Shown here: positions 1-6,224 of the stretch, piece by piece
Position numbering within the stretch: position 1 is the stretch's first letter
How the letters are laid out: every line of letters starts with the position of its first letter
Assembly: GCA_030633365.1 (NCBI GenBank)
Contig: DAOVSY010000180.1
Span: 1 to 6,224 of the forward strand
Direction of reading: 5' to 3'
Source of the DNA: Spirochaetaceae bacterium
GTDB taxonomy: Bacteria; Spirochaetota; Spirochaetia; B11-G9
Length of the DNA stretch: 6,224 nt
Program-made: the position numbers and the translations under genes
The notes under the pieces: model-generated
What the model was told of the DNA's origin: nothing
Databases searched by the model: none
What the model saw: the letters and a program-made list of their open reading frames with translations, nothing else

Positions 1-569
1 TAACTGCTGTAAGAATGCCGGTTCCCTCTATTAGGACAATGAAACTACCGGTTCCGGAACCCGGCCAAGGGGTATACGGGCTGCTTCTTAATGCAAAGTG
101 TTATCCTGCTAAGGTGGGAGAATGGGTTGAAAACTTTTCGTCCCGGCACAATATTAGCTCTCTGCAGGTTAGGCCTCATCCAGGTTTTGATGTTGAAAAA
201 CTGTCAGTTATACCTAACTCATGTATCTGTGACTGGCATCAGCCTCTTGGTGAATATTTAGATGGTCTCGATCTGGTTTTTGCCCTTAATACAAATGCTG
301 TTATAGAAGCTCTGCTGCACGGTGTTCCTGTAGTATATCTGGGGGGCTTCGATCCCTATGAATACGATCTTCATCGTTTTGTGGCCAATGGCATCGCCTG
401 TCCCTATTTACCTTCAGACACTTTCCCCGAATCAGTTAGCAGTTTTTTCTTTTCCGAATCCTTTCGTGTAAAATGGAATCCCGGGGAATTTATTACTGAT
501 AATACTGAAGAGTCTGATCTCCTTACACAACTTACAGGAGCTGAGAATGATAACATTGCTAAGACGTAA
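1..569 (+). CDS. GT-B-like glycosyltransferase / capsule biosynthesis-like protein, C-terminal part (5' partial)
   Basis: The reading frame is open from base 3 to the TAA at 567-569. It has no stop upstream of the first ATG (base 15), and that ATG has no convincing ribosome binding site, so the gene very probably begins outside the window. Numbering from that ATG, residues 20-110 look like the C-terminal Rossmann domain of a GT-B enzyme: a strand GVYGLLLNAK, an RPHP motif (R53-P56), a segment LDLVFALNTNAVIEAL with E98 where such enzymes hold the nucleotide-sugar, then HGVPVVYLGG. RPHP plus a T/N-rich N-x-x-E-A motif is common in capsule-type and polysialyltransferase-like proteins. It probably transfers or processes a sugar in the cytoplasm for a surface glycan; donor and acceptor cannot be read. 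The 3' end overlaps the next gene by 23 bases. The class call is moderately sure, the exact family is not. Confidence 0.6.
   Translation, partial: TAVRMPVPSIRTMKLPVPEPGQGVYGLLLNAKCYPAKVGEWVENFSSRHNISSLQVRPHPGFDVEKLSVIPNSCICDWHQPLGEYLDGLDLVFALNTNAVIEALLHGVPVVYLGGFDPYEYDLHRFVANGIACPYLPSDTFPESVSSFFFSESFRVKWNPGEFITDNTEESDLLTQLTGAENDNIAKT
536..540 (+). promoter_or_regulatory. Ribosome binding site of the three-domain gene
   Basis: AGGAG lies six bases before the ATG at 547 and inside the coding sequence of the upstream gene. It supports the 547 start although this makes the two genes overlap by 23 bases, and it suggests coupled translation. Confidence 0.7.
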
Positions 570-2442
570 ACTTGGTGTAAGTAAACAATTACTAAAAAAC
601 CGACTACGTAAGAACCGTGGGAAACGCCGTTATATACACCCAAAGTTGGGAGTAGAAGGGTTTTTCAGGGAATTAAAGAAAAATGATATATCCTATTGTG
701 TTCTTAGATGGTTCGAGTCCCTTCCTCATGTGGAAGATGGAGAGGATATTGATATTCTTGTTGCAGATAAGGATATTCACCGTCTGGAACCGTTTTTAAC
801 AGGTGCAAAATCCTATGGAACTCCCTGTGATATCTATACATCAAGCGGCCTGCCTGGTACTTCATATCGTGGAATAGCATATTTTCCGGAACACCTGGCT
901 CAGGAACTTCTTGATACTGCTATCTGGCAGGATGATAAGATACTGGTTCCGGATCCCATGAGGCATCTGCTTTCCATGTCTTATCATGCTGCTTATCATA
1001 AGGGCTACGAGTCCGGAGTTCCTTCGGAAACCGGGAAAAGCCTTAAAGCAGAATCTCTGGATCATAACTATCCCCTTGTTCTTCAATCCTGTGCAGAAAA
1101 TGCTAAGATGAAACAACCGGAAATGACTTTGGAAGGTCTGGATCGATATCTTCAGGAAAATAACTGGAGTCCTGCCCGGGATGCTCTGGAAAAACTTTCT
1201 GCCCGTAATGAGTGGGTTCATGATCACTTTTTTTCTGATATTCCTGATCTGGAATCTTATTGGGATGGGTTTTCTGCATTTATTGTAAGGGAACAGGGGC
1301 TTGATCATCTTGATCTTGTTCGAAAAATGCTTTTTGAAGCTGGTTTCAATATTCTTTTTGAAAAAGAAATAGATGGAGATCAGAGGAAAGAAGCTGGTAA
1401 AAATCTTAGGGGGGGAAACTGGAATCGTGGGCCATGGCCTGTTAGTGGTGGCTTACCGGCATATCTGTTTGCTGTAAACGATTGTTTTCCAATTATCCCG
1501 GAAAAAAAACTGGCGGAAAAACATCCCGGACTGGTAAACAGTCGTCTTCTGGACACTAAAATTAGAATTCGTAATGCTGTGAATAGTCTAAAGACTCATC
1601 ATCAAAGGTCTAATGTCATTCACTCTGCAGATAATCCTCACCAGGGCTTGGAATATTTTCATACAGCAGTACCTGATTGTCCGGAATTTCCGAAAATAGA
1701 GAAGAAGCTTAAGAAAAATCAAAATAGTATGAAAAGCCCTTTCCCGGTAATTAAGACTCTGTCTGGTCATGGAAGGCGGGCAAAAGTAGAACTTATACAT
1801 TATAAAGATGGCAAAGCTGTATTAAAAACATATCGTCCCGGCAGAGAGCGTTTTTTAGAACGTGAGCTGATAGCCAGAAAGCTGGGAAAAGACCTTCCTG
1901 AAATGACTCCTGTTCTTGAACATGGAGAAAACTATCTTGTTCTTCCCTTTTACAATGATATTATGGATCGATCAAAACCTTTATCTTTCGGGGTAATTCG
2001 CAGAACCAGAAGTATGATCAGCCATTTTCGAAGTCTTGGTTTTGAACTTATTGACTTTAAACCAAAAAATATAATTCTTGATTCAAAAGATGGAATGAAA
2101 ATAATTGACTTCGAATTTCTTCAGGAGGGTGGAGTTAGTACAGAATCTCTTGCTGACAACTTCTGTTGGTATGCTGTTGGAAAAGATTTTAATGGTGATG
2201 TGCCTATGGGAAGAAAACTGCGCAGAAACAACTATTATCGATACTGGTTTGCGTCTACCGGAGTACCTCTCTTTTTTGCAGTACGAAAAATTCCTGATAT
2301 TTTACTATTTCCAATCAGATTATCCGGACAAACAGCTCTGTATTTCTATCATCTAACTGGTAAAATTAAACATATGTTTCGTACAATAAAAATTATATTA
2401 AAAAAATCTATAATATCAGTTTTGGGAAAAATTATTGGATAA
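547..2442 (+). CDS. Three-domain protein: nucleotidyltransferase-like, NDK-like, kinase-like fold
   Basis: This is a 631-residue soluble or membrane-peripheral protein with a very basic N-terminus (about residues 6-28). Residues 38-160 resemble uncharacterised nucleotidyltransferases: YCVLRWFESLP (50-60), then E66-D67-I-D69 as the likely metal-binding acidic pair, and YHAAYHKG (146-153) later. A mostly helical linker follows. Residues 242-375 resemble nucleoside diphosphate kinase: a first strand and helix ending in AGF, SGGLPAYLFAVND (300-312) like the NDK SGP strand, R340/R342, and N356-V-I-H359-S-A-D362 matching NDK N-x-x-H-G-S-D with the phospho-histidine kept. Residues 400-530 look like a protein-kinase fold: glycine-rich GHG (407-409), K427 in VLK, E440, the catalytic loop I-D503-F-K505-P-K-N508 and D521-F-E in place of DFG. 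The tail (560-631) is hydrophobic and basic and may contact the membrane. It probably modifies a sugar or glycan with phosphate or a nucleotide; the substrate is unknown. The kinase call is the safest, the NDK-like call is by eye. Confidence 0.72.
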   Translation: MITLLRRKLGVSKQLLKNRLRKNRGKRRYIHPKLGVEGFFRELKKNDISYCVLRWFESLPHVEDGEDIDILVADKDIHRLEPFLTGAKSYGTPCDIYTSSGLPGTSYRGIAYFPEHLAQELLDTAIWQDDKILVPDPMRHLLSMSYHAAYHKGYESGVPSETGKSLKAESLDHNYPLVLQSCAENAKMKQPEMTLEGLDRYLQENNWSPARDALEKLSARNEWVHDHFFSDIPDLESYWDGFSAFIVREQGLDHLDLVRKMLFEAGFNILFEKEIDGDQRKEAGKNLRGGNWNRGPWPVSGGLPAYLFAVNDCFPIIPEKKLAEKHPGLVNSRLLDTKIRIRNAVNSLKTHHQRSNVIHSADNPHQGLEYFHTAVPDCPEFPKIEKKLKKNQNSMKSPFPVIKTLSGHGRRAKVELIHYKDGKAVLKTYRPGRERFLERELIARKLGKDLPEMTPVLEHGENYLVLPFYNDIMDRSKPLSFGVIRRTRSMISHFRSLGFELIDFKPKNIILDSKDGMKIIDFEFLQEGGVSTESLADNFCWYAVGKDFNGDVPMGRKLRRNNYYRYWFASTGVPLFFAVRKIPDILLFPIRLSGQTALYFYHLTGKIKHMFRTIKIILKKSIISVLGKIIG

Positions 2443-2449
2443 AATAAAT

Positions 2450-3286
2450 ATGCAAAAAACACCAACAGTCTCTGTAATTATCCCCACATTCAAACGTCCA
2501 ACAGAACTTTTAAGAGCTGTTAACAGTGTTCTGGAACAGGACTATACAGATTTTGAAATCCTGGTAATTGATGATAATCCTCCGGAAAGTGAATATAGGG
2601 TTCAGACAGAATCGGTTCTTAAAAATCTTGATTCCAGAATTATCCATCTTAAAAACAGTAGTTCTCTTGGTGGTGCCGGAGCCAGAAATGCTGGCATAAA
2701 ATCAGCCCGGGGTTTGTATATTGCTTTTCTTGATGATGATGACGAGTGGCTGACTGGTAAACTTGGAAAGCAGATGAATCTTTTTCAAACTCTACCTAAG
2801 GAAGTCTGTAGTGTTGATACTGGTTTTTTTGAGATAGATGAACGTAGAAGCACAAAACGAGAGGTTCTTCCTGCTTTAAGGGGTGAAATTTTTGAAAATC
2901 TACTTGTTAAGCACAAAGGGAGGGCTCCCAAACTATCTTCCATGATATGCAGGACCGATGCACTTAGGAAAGTCGGGATGTTTGATCCCTCTCTTCCGTC
3001 AAGGCAGGATCTGGATCTATATCTGCGCCTGGCACGATTGTATAAATTTGAATATATTGCAGAACCCCTAATTAACAAGTTTATACATTCCTCAGGAAGA
3101 ATAAGCTCTGTAAGCAGTAATAAAATTCGTGGGTTTGAGATGCTTTATAAAAAGTACTATGATGATCTTCTTATACGCCCGGTTCTTCACCGTAAATATT
3201 TAAAACGTCATGCTTTCTGGCTTGCAAAGGGTGGAAAACTAATTCAGGCAGGTTCCAAGCTTTTAAAAAGTTTGATGGTACATTAA
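2450..3286 (+). CDS. Family 2 (GT-A) glycosyltransferase
   Basis: The protein has 278 residues from the ATG at 2450. The fold opens with VSVIIPTFKRP (7-17), reaches the nucleotide-binding acidic pair D41-D42 in LVIDDN, then GGAGARNAGIKSARG and the metal-binding cluster D95-D98 in FLDDDDEW. R185-Q-D187-L-D189 supplies the usual late catalytic-base region. These are the ordered motifs of family 2 inverting transferases, which move a sugar from a nucleotide-sugar to a lipid-linked or growing glycan on the cytoplasmic side. There is no membrane segment; the C-terminal 40 residues are basic and may bind membrane or partner enzymes. The start is uncertain: a TTG at 2435 would add five residues, overlap the upstream gene by eight bases and sits seven bases after GGGA. 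The ATG is preferred, but only GGA at 2437-2439 precedes it. The family is clear; donor and acceptor are not. Confidence 0.9.
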   Translation: MQKTPTVSVIIPTFKRPTELLRAVNSVLEQDYTDFEILVIDDNPPESEYRVQTESVLKNLDSRIIHLKNSSSLGGAGARNAGIKSARGLYIAFLDDDDEWLTGKLGKQMNLFQTLPKEVCSVDTGFFEIDERRSTKREVLPALRGEIFENLLVKHKGRAPKLSSMICRTDALRKVGMFDPSLPSRQDLDLYLRLARLYKFEYIAEPLINKFIHSSGRISSVSSNKIRGFEMLYKKYYDDLLIRPVLHRKYLKRHAFWLAKGGKLIQAGSKLLKSLMVH

Positions 3287-3289
3287 ATT

Positions 3290-4168
3290 ATGGTGAAGTT
3301 TAAACATTTTCTTCGTTCAATTCTGCGTAGCCATGGTTTTGATATTATAAAAACAGTTCATAAGAAAGGTATTGAACCTCCTCTTACAGAGTATATTGCC
3401 GATCAGCTATTTACTATTAATCAGGGAAAGATCCCTGCTCTTTCAGTTCCTGTAACAGACATTACCTGGGATAATGGTTTTTCTCTTCACCCAAATGGAT
3501 GGAACCCCTATTTGCAGACTGTCAAAGAGTATCTTTCCGGAACAGTTCAAAGTTACGGGGACTCCTCCCTATATTCATTTTATAATTCTTTTACTCCTGA
3601 ATCTGCAGGAGCCTATCTTTCTCCTGACCTTTCTTCCTCAGGACCTCTATCAAAAATATCAGCACATTCCTATATTCTCCCCTGGTCAACCTTAACACCT
3701 GAAGAACGTCTAAAATCGAGACAAATGCAGAACAGGGAAGAAGAAAAGCTTTCCTCTTCTATTTTTGGAAAAAGAAAGAAAATTAGTGGTATAAATAAAA
3801 TGGGACCTGTCTCTTTAGATAAAGGTCAGCTTGAGTTTAATCGACTTGTATATCTTGCAGATTCTATAAAAAAACAAGGATACAAACGCAGTCTTGTTAT
3901 GGATATAGAGGCTGTCGCTCTTCAATATAAGGATAGGATCCTTTATGTTATTTCTTCGGGTTTTCACAGATCTGCTGTTCTTACAGCTCTGGGACATAAA
4001 TCTATTCCCTTACTATTTAAGCCCCGGCTTATTGTAAATATGGATTTAATTTTACAGGGGCCTGCTGTTCGAAATGCCTACTGGACTAAGGCAGATGTTG
4101 AAATATACTTAAACTATCTTTTTACTGAAAAAGGTAAAGACCGTGCCCGTTCTATGGGTATATTATGA
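3290..4168 (+). CDS. Uncharacterised polysaccharide-cluster protein with ParB/sulfiredoxin-like G-x-H-R motif
   Basis: The protein has 292 residues and begins three bases after the previous stop; only a weak GATGG (3274-3278) precedes the ATG. The N-terminal 20 residues form a basic amphipathic helix ending in GFDII, a leader style often seen in sugar-cluster proteins such as FkbM-type methyltransferases, but no methyltransferase motif follows. Further on come LHPNGWNPY (66-74), an S/Y-rich segment with SLYSFYNSFTPE (93-104), ILPW (129-132), a charged linker, and GPVSLDKGQLEFNRL (172-186) before a helix. The end carries LYVISSGFHRSAVLTALG (218-235) followed by IPLLF. The G224-F-H226-R227 turn, helix A-x-x-x-L-G and following strand resemble the nucleotide-binding part of ParB or sulfiredoxin folds. 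The full family is not recognised. By position it serves the glycan pathway, perhaps as a modifying enzyme or nucleotide-dependent helper. The coding call is sure, the fold suggestion tentative. Confidence 0.75.
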   Translation: MVKFKHFLRSILRSHGFDIIKTVHKKGIEPPLTEYIADQLFTINQGKIPALSVPVTDITWDNGFSLHPNGWNPYLQTVKEYLSGTVQSYGDSSLYSFYNSFTPESAGAYLSPDLSSSGPLSKISAHSYILPWSTLTPEERLKSRQMQNREEEKLSSSIFGKRKKISGINKMGPVSLDKGQLEFNRLVYLADSIKKQGYKRSLVMDIEAVALQYKDRILYVISSGFHRSAVLTALGHKSIPLLFKPRLIVNMDLILQGPAVRNAYWTKADVEIYLNYLFTEKGKDRARSMGIL

Positions 4169-5367
4169 AAATTGCCTATATTACCAGTCAGTTTCCGGTT
4201 CCTTCGGAGACTTTTACTTCCGGAGATATTCTGGAGCTGCAGAAACAGGGGCATTCGATTTTTGCATTTGGGTTCCGACCGGACCACCCTAATATGGATG
4301 AGATGATATTACAGCGTGGTTTGCAATCTGTTCAAATTGAAAACTGTTCTTTTACAGGACAATTACATGGATTTTTCAGAATGATGATTTCTCCATGGTT
4401 AAGTATCCCTTTGTATTTCTGGCTATTAAAAAAAGAACTGGTACAACCGAAATTTCTTTTAAGGTCTCTTCTTCTTGTTCCGGCATTTTTTCATATTCTT
4501 GTCCTCCTTAAACGATTTAAACCAGATCTGATTCATCTTTTCTGGGGACATTATCCAAGTATTCTTGGTTTTCTTATTAAACGTTCAATGCCCAATATCC
4601 CCTTATCTATGTTTCTGGGTGCCCACGATCTGACTGCAAAAATGAATATAAGTTCTTTTATGGGTAAAAAGGCAGATTTTTTGTTTACCCATGCCCGGGC
4701 AAATTTACCACTACTTGAAGAGATGGGGATTCCCGGATCCTCTGTTACTGTGGCTCGTCGGGGTATTGATACTGGAGCTTTGGATAAAATTCTTTCTGAG
4801 CAGACCGATAAATCAGATTCTAAACTAATTCTTTCTGTTGGTCGTCTTCAATCTTATAAAGGGTTTGATGACACCCTTCGTATATTTTCTATACTCCTAA
4901 AGAATCATAAAGATCTTAAACTTGGAATCCTTGGGGAAGGTCCGGAAAAGAATAATCTTGTTCGTTTAGCCGAAGAGCTCAAGGTTAGAGATTCAGTTCT
5001 TTTTTATGGTCATCTTCCTCATAATGAGGTCATTCAATTAATGGCCGAATCCCGGCTTTTTTTGTTTATGTCCAGACACAATGGTGAACGTCTTCCAAAT
5101 GTAGTAAAAGAAGCTATGTTTTGTAAATGTATCTGTATAAGTTCAGATACAGTTGGAATTGAAGAGCTTATTGATCATGGAGAAAACGGATTTATTGTTC
5201 CAAAAAAAGATATTACCGCAGCAGCTTCTCTTGCTGATTCGGTTTTTTCCAGTAAGTTTCCGGATATACCCGGGGCCGCAAGGGATAAAATAATTAAAGA
5301 ATTTTCCAGATCTAAATCTATTCAATGTTACCTTGATAAATGGTTTCCCGGGGAGTCCTCTTCATGA
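4165..5367 (+). CDS. Family 4 (GT-B) glycosyltransferase
   Basis: The protein has 400 residues, the usual GT4 length, and starts in the ATGA that holds the stop of the previous gene. The N-terminal domain opens with MKIAYITSQFPVPSETF, the signature opening of WcaL/AmsK-like exopolysaccharide transferases, and contains a long hydrophobic, basic stretch (about 75-118) that probably lies on the membrane. H154 in GAHDL is the expected acceptor-side histidine. The C-terminal domain has VARRGID (196-202), SVGRL with R227, K232 in SYKGFDD, LGEGPEK, and E308-x7-E316 in the segment GERLPNVVKEAM, the retaining-GT4 donor-binding motif. It should transfer a sugar from a nucleotide donor with retention of configuration to a lipid-linked glycan at the cytoplasmic membrane face. 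The sugar is unknown. Weak GGG (4156-4158) precedes the start, so translation probably depends on coupling. Confidence 0.92.
   Translation: MKIAYITSQFPVPSETFTSGDILELQKQGHSIFAFGFRPDHPNMDEMILQRGLQSVQIENCSFTGQLHGFFRMMISPWLSIPLYFWLLKKELVQPKFLLRSLLLVPAFFHILVLLKRFKPDLIHLFWGHYPSILGFLIKRSMPNIPLSMFLGAHDLTAKMNISSFMGKKADFLFTHARANLPLLEEMGIPGSSVTVARRGIDTGALDKILSEQTDKSDSKLILSVGRLQSYKGFDDTLRIFSILLKNHKDLKLGILGEGPEKNNLVRLAEELKVRDSVLFYGHLPHNEVIQLMAESRLFLFMSRHNGERLPNVVKEAMFCKCICISSDTVGIEELIDHGENGFIVPKKDITAAASLADSVFSSKFPDIPGAARDKIIKEFSRSKSIQCYLDKWFPGESSS
5350..5355 (+). promoter_or_regulatory. Ribosome binding site deciding the start of the last glycosyltransferase
   Basis: GGGGAG ends eight bases before the ATG at 5364, which itself overlaps the upstream TGA as ATGA. 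This favours 5364 over the in-frame ATG at 5340, which would add eight residues and lacks such a site. Confidence 0.7.
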
Positions 5368-6119
5368 AAACGAAACAACCCATGGTCTCTGTAGTTACGG
5401 CTCTGTATAACTCAGCAGCTTTTATTGGAAATACTATAGAAAGTGTATTAGCCCAGAGTTTTACAGATTGGGAAATGATAATTGTAGATGATTGTTCTAC
5501 GGATAATTCTGCAGAAATTGCAGCAGGTTATAGAGAAAAAGATTCACGAATTATTATAATTAGTCTGGAAGAGAATAGTGGTGCTGCAGTTTCACGAAAT
5601 AAGGCTATTGAAGCAGCTAAAGGGAGATATATAGCCTTTTTGGACAGTGATGACCGATGGCACCCTCAAAAACTGGAAAAGCAGCTTGCCTTTATGCAGA
5701 AAAGACACTTCTCTTTTACTCATACCTGGTATGAAAAGTATAATGAAGCAGGGAAGTCTCTTGGAGCTATAGTTACTCCTCCGGAAAGTATGAACTATAA
5801 AAGTTTGTTAAAGTCTAATCGTATTGGATGTCTTACTGTAATTTATGATACTGAAAAATTGGGTAAGGTCTATATGCCCCTAATCCGAAAGCGTCAGGAT
5901 TATGGTTTATGGTTGAAAATATTGAAAAAAGATATAATTATCCATGTTTTTCCGGAGAATATGGCCCTTTATAGGGTCAGATCCGGATCAATATCTGAAA
6001 ATAAACTGGAGATGGTTAAATACAATTGGATGCTTTACCGGAAAGTAGAAAAATTTAGTTTAATTAAGTCAGCCTACTATCTTTCCTGGAATGTATTTCG
6101 TAAACTTAGAAAAGGTTAA
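5364..6119 (+). CDS. Family 2 (GT-A) glycosyltransferase, TuaG-like
   Basis: The protein has 251 residues, close to the usual length of TuaG-type enzymes (TuaG belongs to teichuronic acid synthesis in Bacillus). The motifs are in order: VSVVTALYNSAAFI (8-21), D42-D43 in IIVDDCSTDNS, NSGAAVSRNKAIEAAKG, the metal-binding D94-S-D96-D97 in FLDSDDRW, then a substrate-side region with IGCLTVIYD and R175-K-R177-Q-D179-YGLWLKIL, which is especially TuaG-like. It should add one sugar from a nucleotide donor to a growing surface glycan in the cytoplasm. The likeness to TuaG is in the protein family; a teichuronic acid product is not implied, as no tua neighbours are seen. It is the second family 2 enzyme in this operon but differs clearly from the first after the DxD motif, so the two probably make different linkages. 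Its last 30 residues are basic with aromatic patches. It is the last gene before the AT-rich spacer. Confidence 0.92.
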   Translation: MKTKQPMVSVVTALYNSAAFIGNTIESVLAQSFTDWEMIIVDDCSTDNSAEIAAGYREKDSRIIIISLEENSGAAVSRNKAIEAAKGRYIAFLDSDDRWHPQKLEKQLAFMQKRHFSFTHTWYEKYNEAGKSLGAIVTPPESMNYKSLLKSNRIGCLTVIYDTEKLGKVYMPLIRKRQDYGLWLKILKKDIIIHVFPENMALYRVRSGSISENKLEMVKYNWMLYRKVEKFSLIKSAYYLSWNVFRKLRKG

Positions 6120-6140
6120 ATAATTTCTGCTGCTTAAGCC

Positions 6141-6169
6141 TATAAATATATAGACCGAAAATATTTATA
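6141..6169. repeat. Perfect 9-bp AT-only inverted repeat
   Basis: TATAAATAT at 6141-6149 is the exact reverse complement of ATATTTATA at 6161-6169, with 11 bases between. A second palindrome, TTTATATAAA, overlaps it at 6164-6173. An all-A/T stem is weak as RNA and could arise by chance in such a composition; it may be a protein-binding site or easily melted DNA. Confidence 0.4.
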
Positions 6170-6215
6170 TAAACTATATAAAATATGTAAAAAGCTGAAT
6201 AAAATTTCCTGAGCT

Positions 6216-6221
6216 AAGGAG
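6216..6221 (+). promoter_or_regulatory. Ribosome binding site of a gene beyond the right edge
   Basis: AAGGAG, the strongest Shine-Dalgarno match in the window, lies three bases before the end. The next gene's start codon should fall within the following few bases outside the window. TCCT at 6207-6210 can pair with AGGA at 6217-6220. Confidence 0.55.
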
Positions 6222-6224
6222 TAA

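Larger units (their letters stand above)
6120..6224 (+). other. AT-rich intergenic spacer
   Basis: No gene fits here. The stretch 6141-6185 is almost pure A/T and offers several TATAAA/TATATA hexamers usable as -10 elements, but the best -35 candidate (TAGACC, 6151-6156) is poor, so no promoter is called. There is no GC-rich stem followed by a T-run, so no intrinsic terminator is called either. This is the only real gap between genes in the window and could be an operon boundary or a site of internal promotion. Confidence 0.6.

Noticed and set aside
15..17. ATG as a true start of the first gene
   Set aside because: The frame stays open upstream to the window edge and the fragment begins near the second domain of a GT-B-like fold, so the N-terminal half is probably outside the window.
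862..1308. 148-codon open frame on the - strand
   Set aside because: It lies wholly inside the three-domain gene, whose + strand frame has recognisable motifs; the antisense product is a low-complexity, I/F/R-rich sequence with no motif.
2105..2356. 83-codon + strand frame
   Set aside because: It is a shifted frame inside the kinase-domain and tail region; the covering frame carries the DFE motif and continues without a break, so no frameshift is needed.
2785..3078. 97-codon open frame on the - strand
   Set aside because: It is antisense to the family 2 glycosyltransferase, over its metal-binding and late catalytic regions, with no ribosome site or motif.
3474..3695. 73-codon + strand frame
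   Set aside because: It is a shadow frame within the ParB-like gene; no start signal and no recognisable domain.
5340..5363. Upstream in-frame ATG as the start of the TuaG-like gene
   Set aside because: It lacks a good ribosome site and would place GGGGAG inside the coding region; the ATG at 5364 has this site at proper spacing and the same ATGA junction as the gene at 4165.
6151..6182. Sigma-70-type promoter
   Set aside because: TATATA/TATAAA hexamers are abundant by composition and no acceptable -35 lies at 16-18 bases; only TAGACC is near.

Overview
The window is a bacterial surface-polysaccharide (capsule, O-antigen or exopolysaccharide-type) assembly segment. All six coding regions lie on the + strand and run almost without gaps: successive genes overlap by 23 and 4 bases or are separated by 3 to 7 bases. 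This is the layout of one translationally coupled operon that enters from the left edge. Base composition is moderately AT-rich (roughly 40% GC by eye). Codon choice leans to A/T third positions, with frequent CTT, and CCGG tetranucleotides are strikingly frequent. The style would fit a Spirochaetota or similar environmental bacterium, but nothing here fixes the taxon; treat that as a weak guess.

Layout: (1) 1-569, the C-terminal part of a GT-B-like or capsule-biosynthesis-like protein, cut by the window edge. (2) 547-2442, a 631-residue protein that reads as three domains: an N-terminal nucleotidyltransferase-like domain, a central segment resembling nucleoside diphosphate kinase with its histidine motif, and a C-terminal protein-kinase-like fold with its catalytic residues present. 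(3) 2450-3286, a GT-A family 2 glycosyltransferase. (4) 3290-4168, an uncharacterised protein with a G-x-H-R motif reminiscent of ParB/sulfiredoxin-like folds. (5) 4165-5367, a family 4 GT-B glycosyltransferase. (6) 5364-6119, a second family 2 glycosyltransferase of TuaG-like type. (7) 6120-6224, a very AT-rich spacer with a perfect 9-bp inverted repeat, ending in a strong ribosome binding site for a gene just beyond the right edge.

How they may work together (inference): three or four glycosyltransferases would build a repeat unit or chain at the inner face of the cytoplasmic membrane. The multidomain protein is the unusual member. Its kinase domain could phosphorylate a sugar or chain terminus, as the WbdD kinase does for some O-antigens, but no substrate can be read from the sequence. 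No flippase, polymerase, ABC transporter, nucleotide-sugar synthesis gene, RNA gene, mobile element or CRISPR array is visible. The most novel points are the three-domain architecture of gene 2 and the ParB-like domain of gene 4 in a glycan operon.
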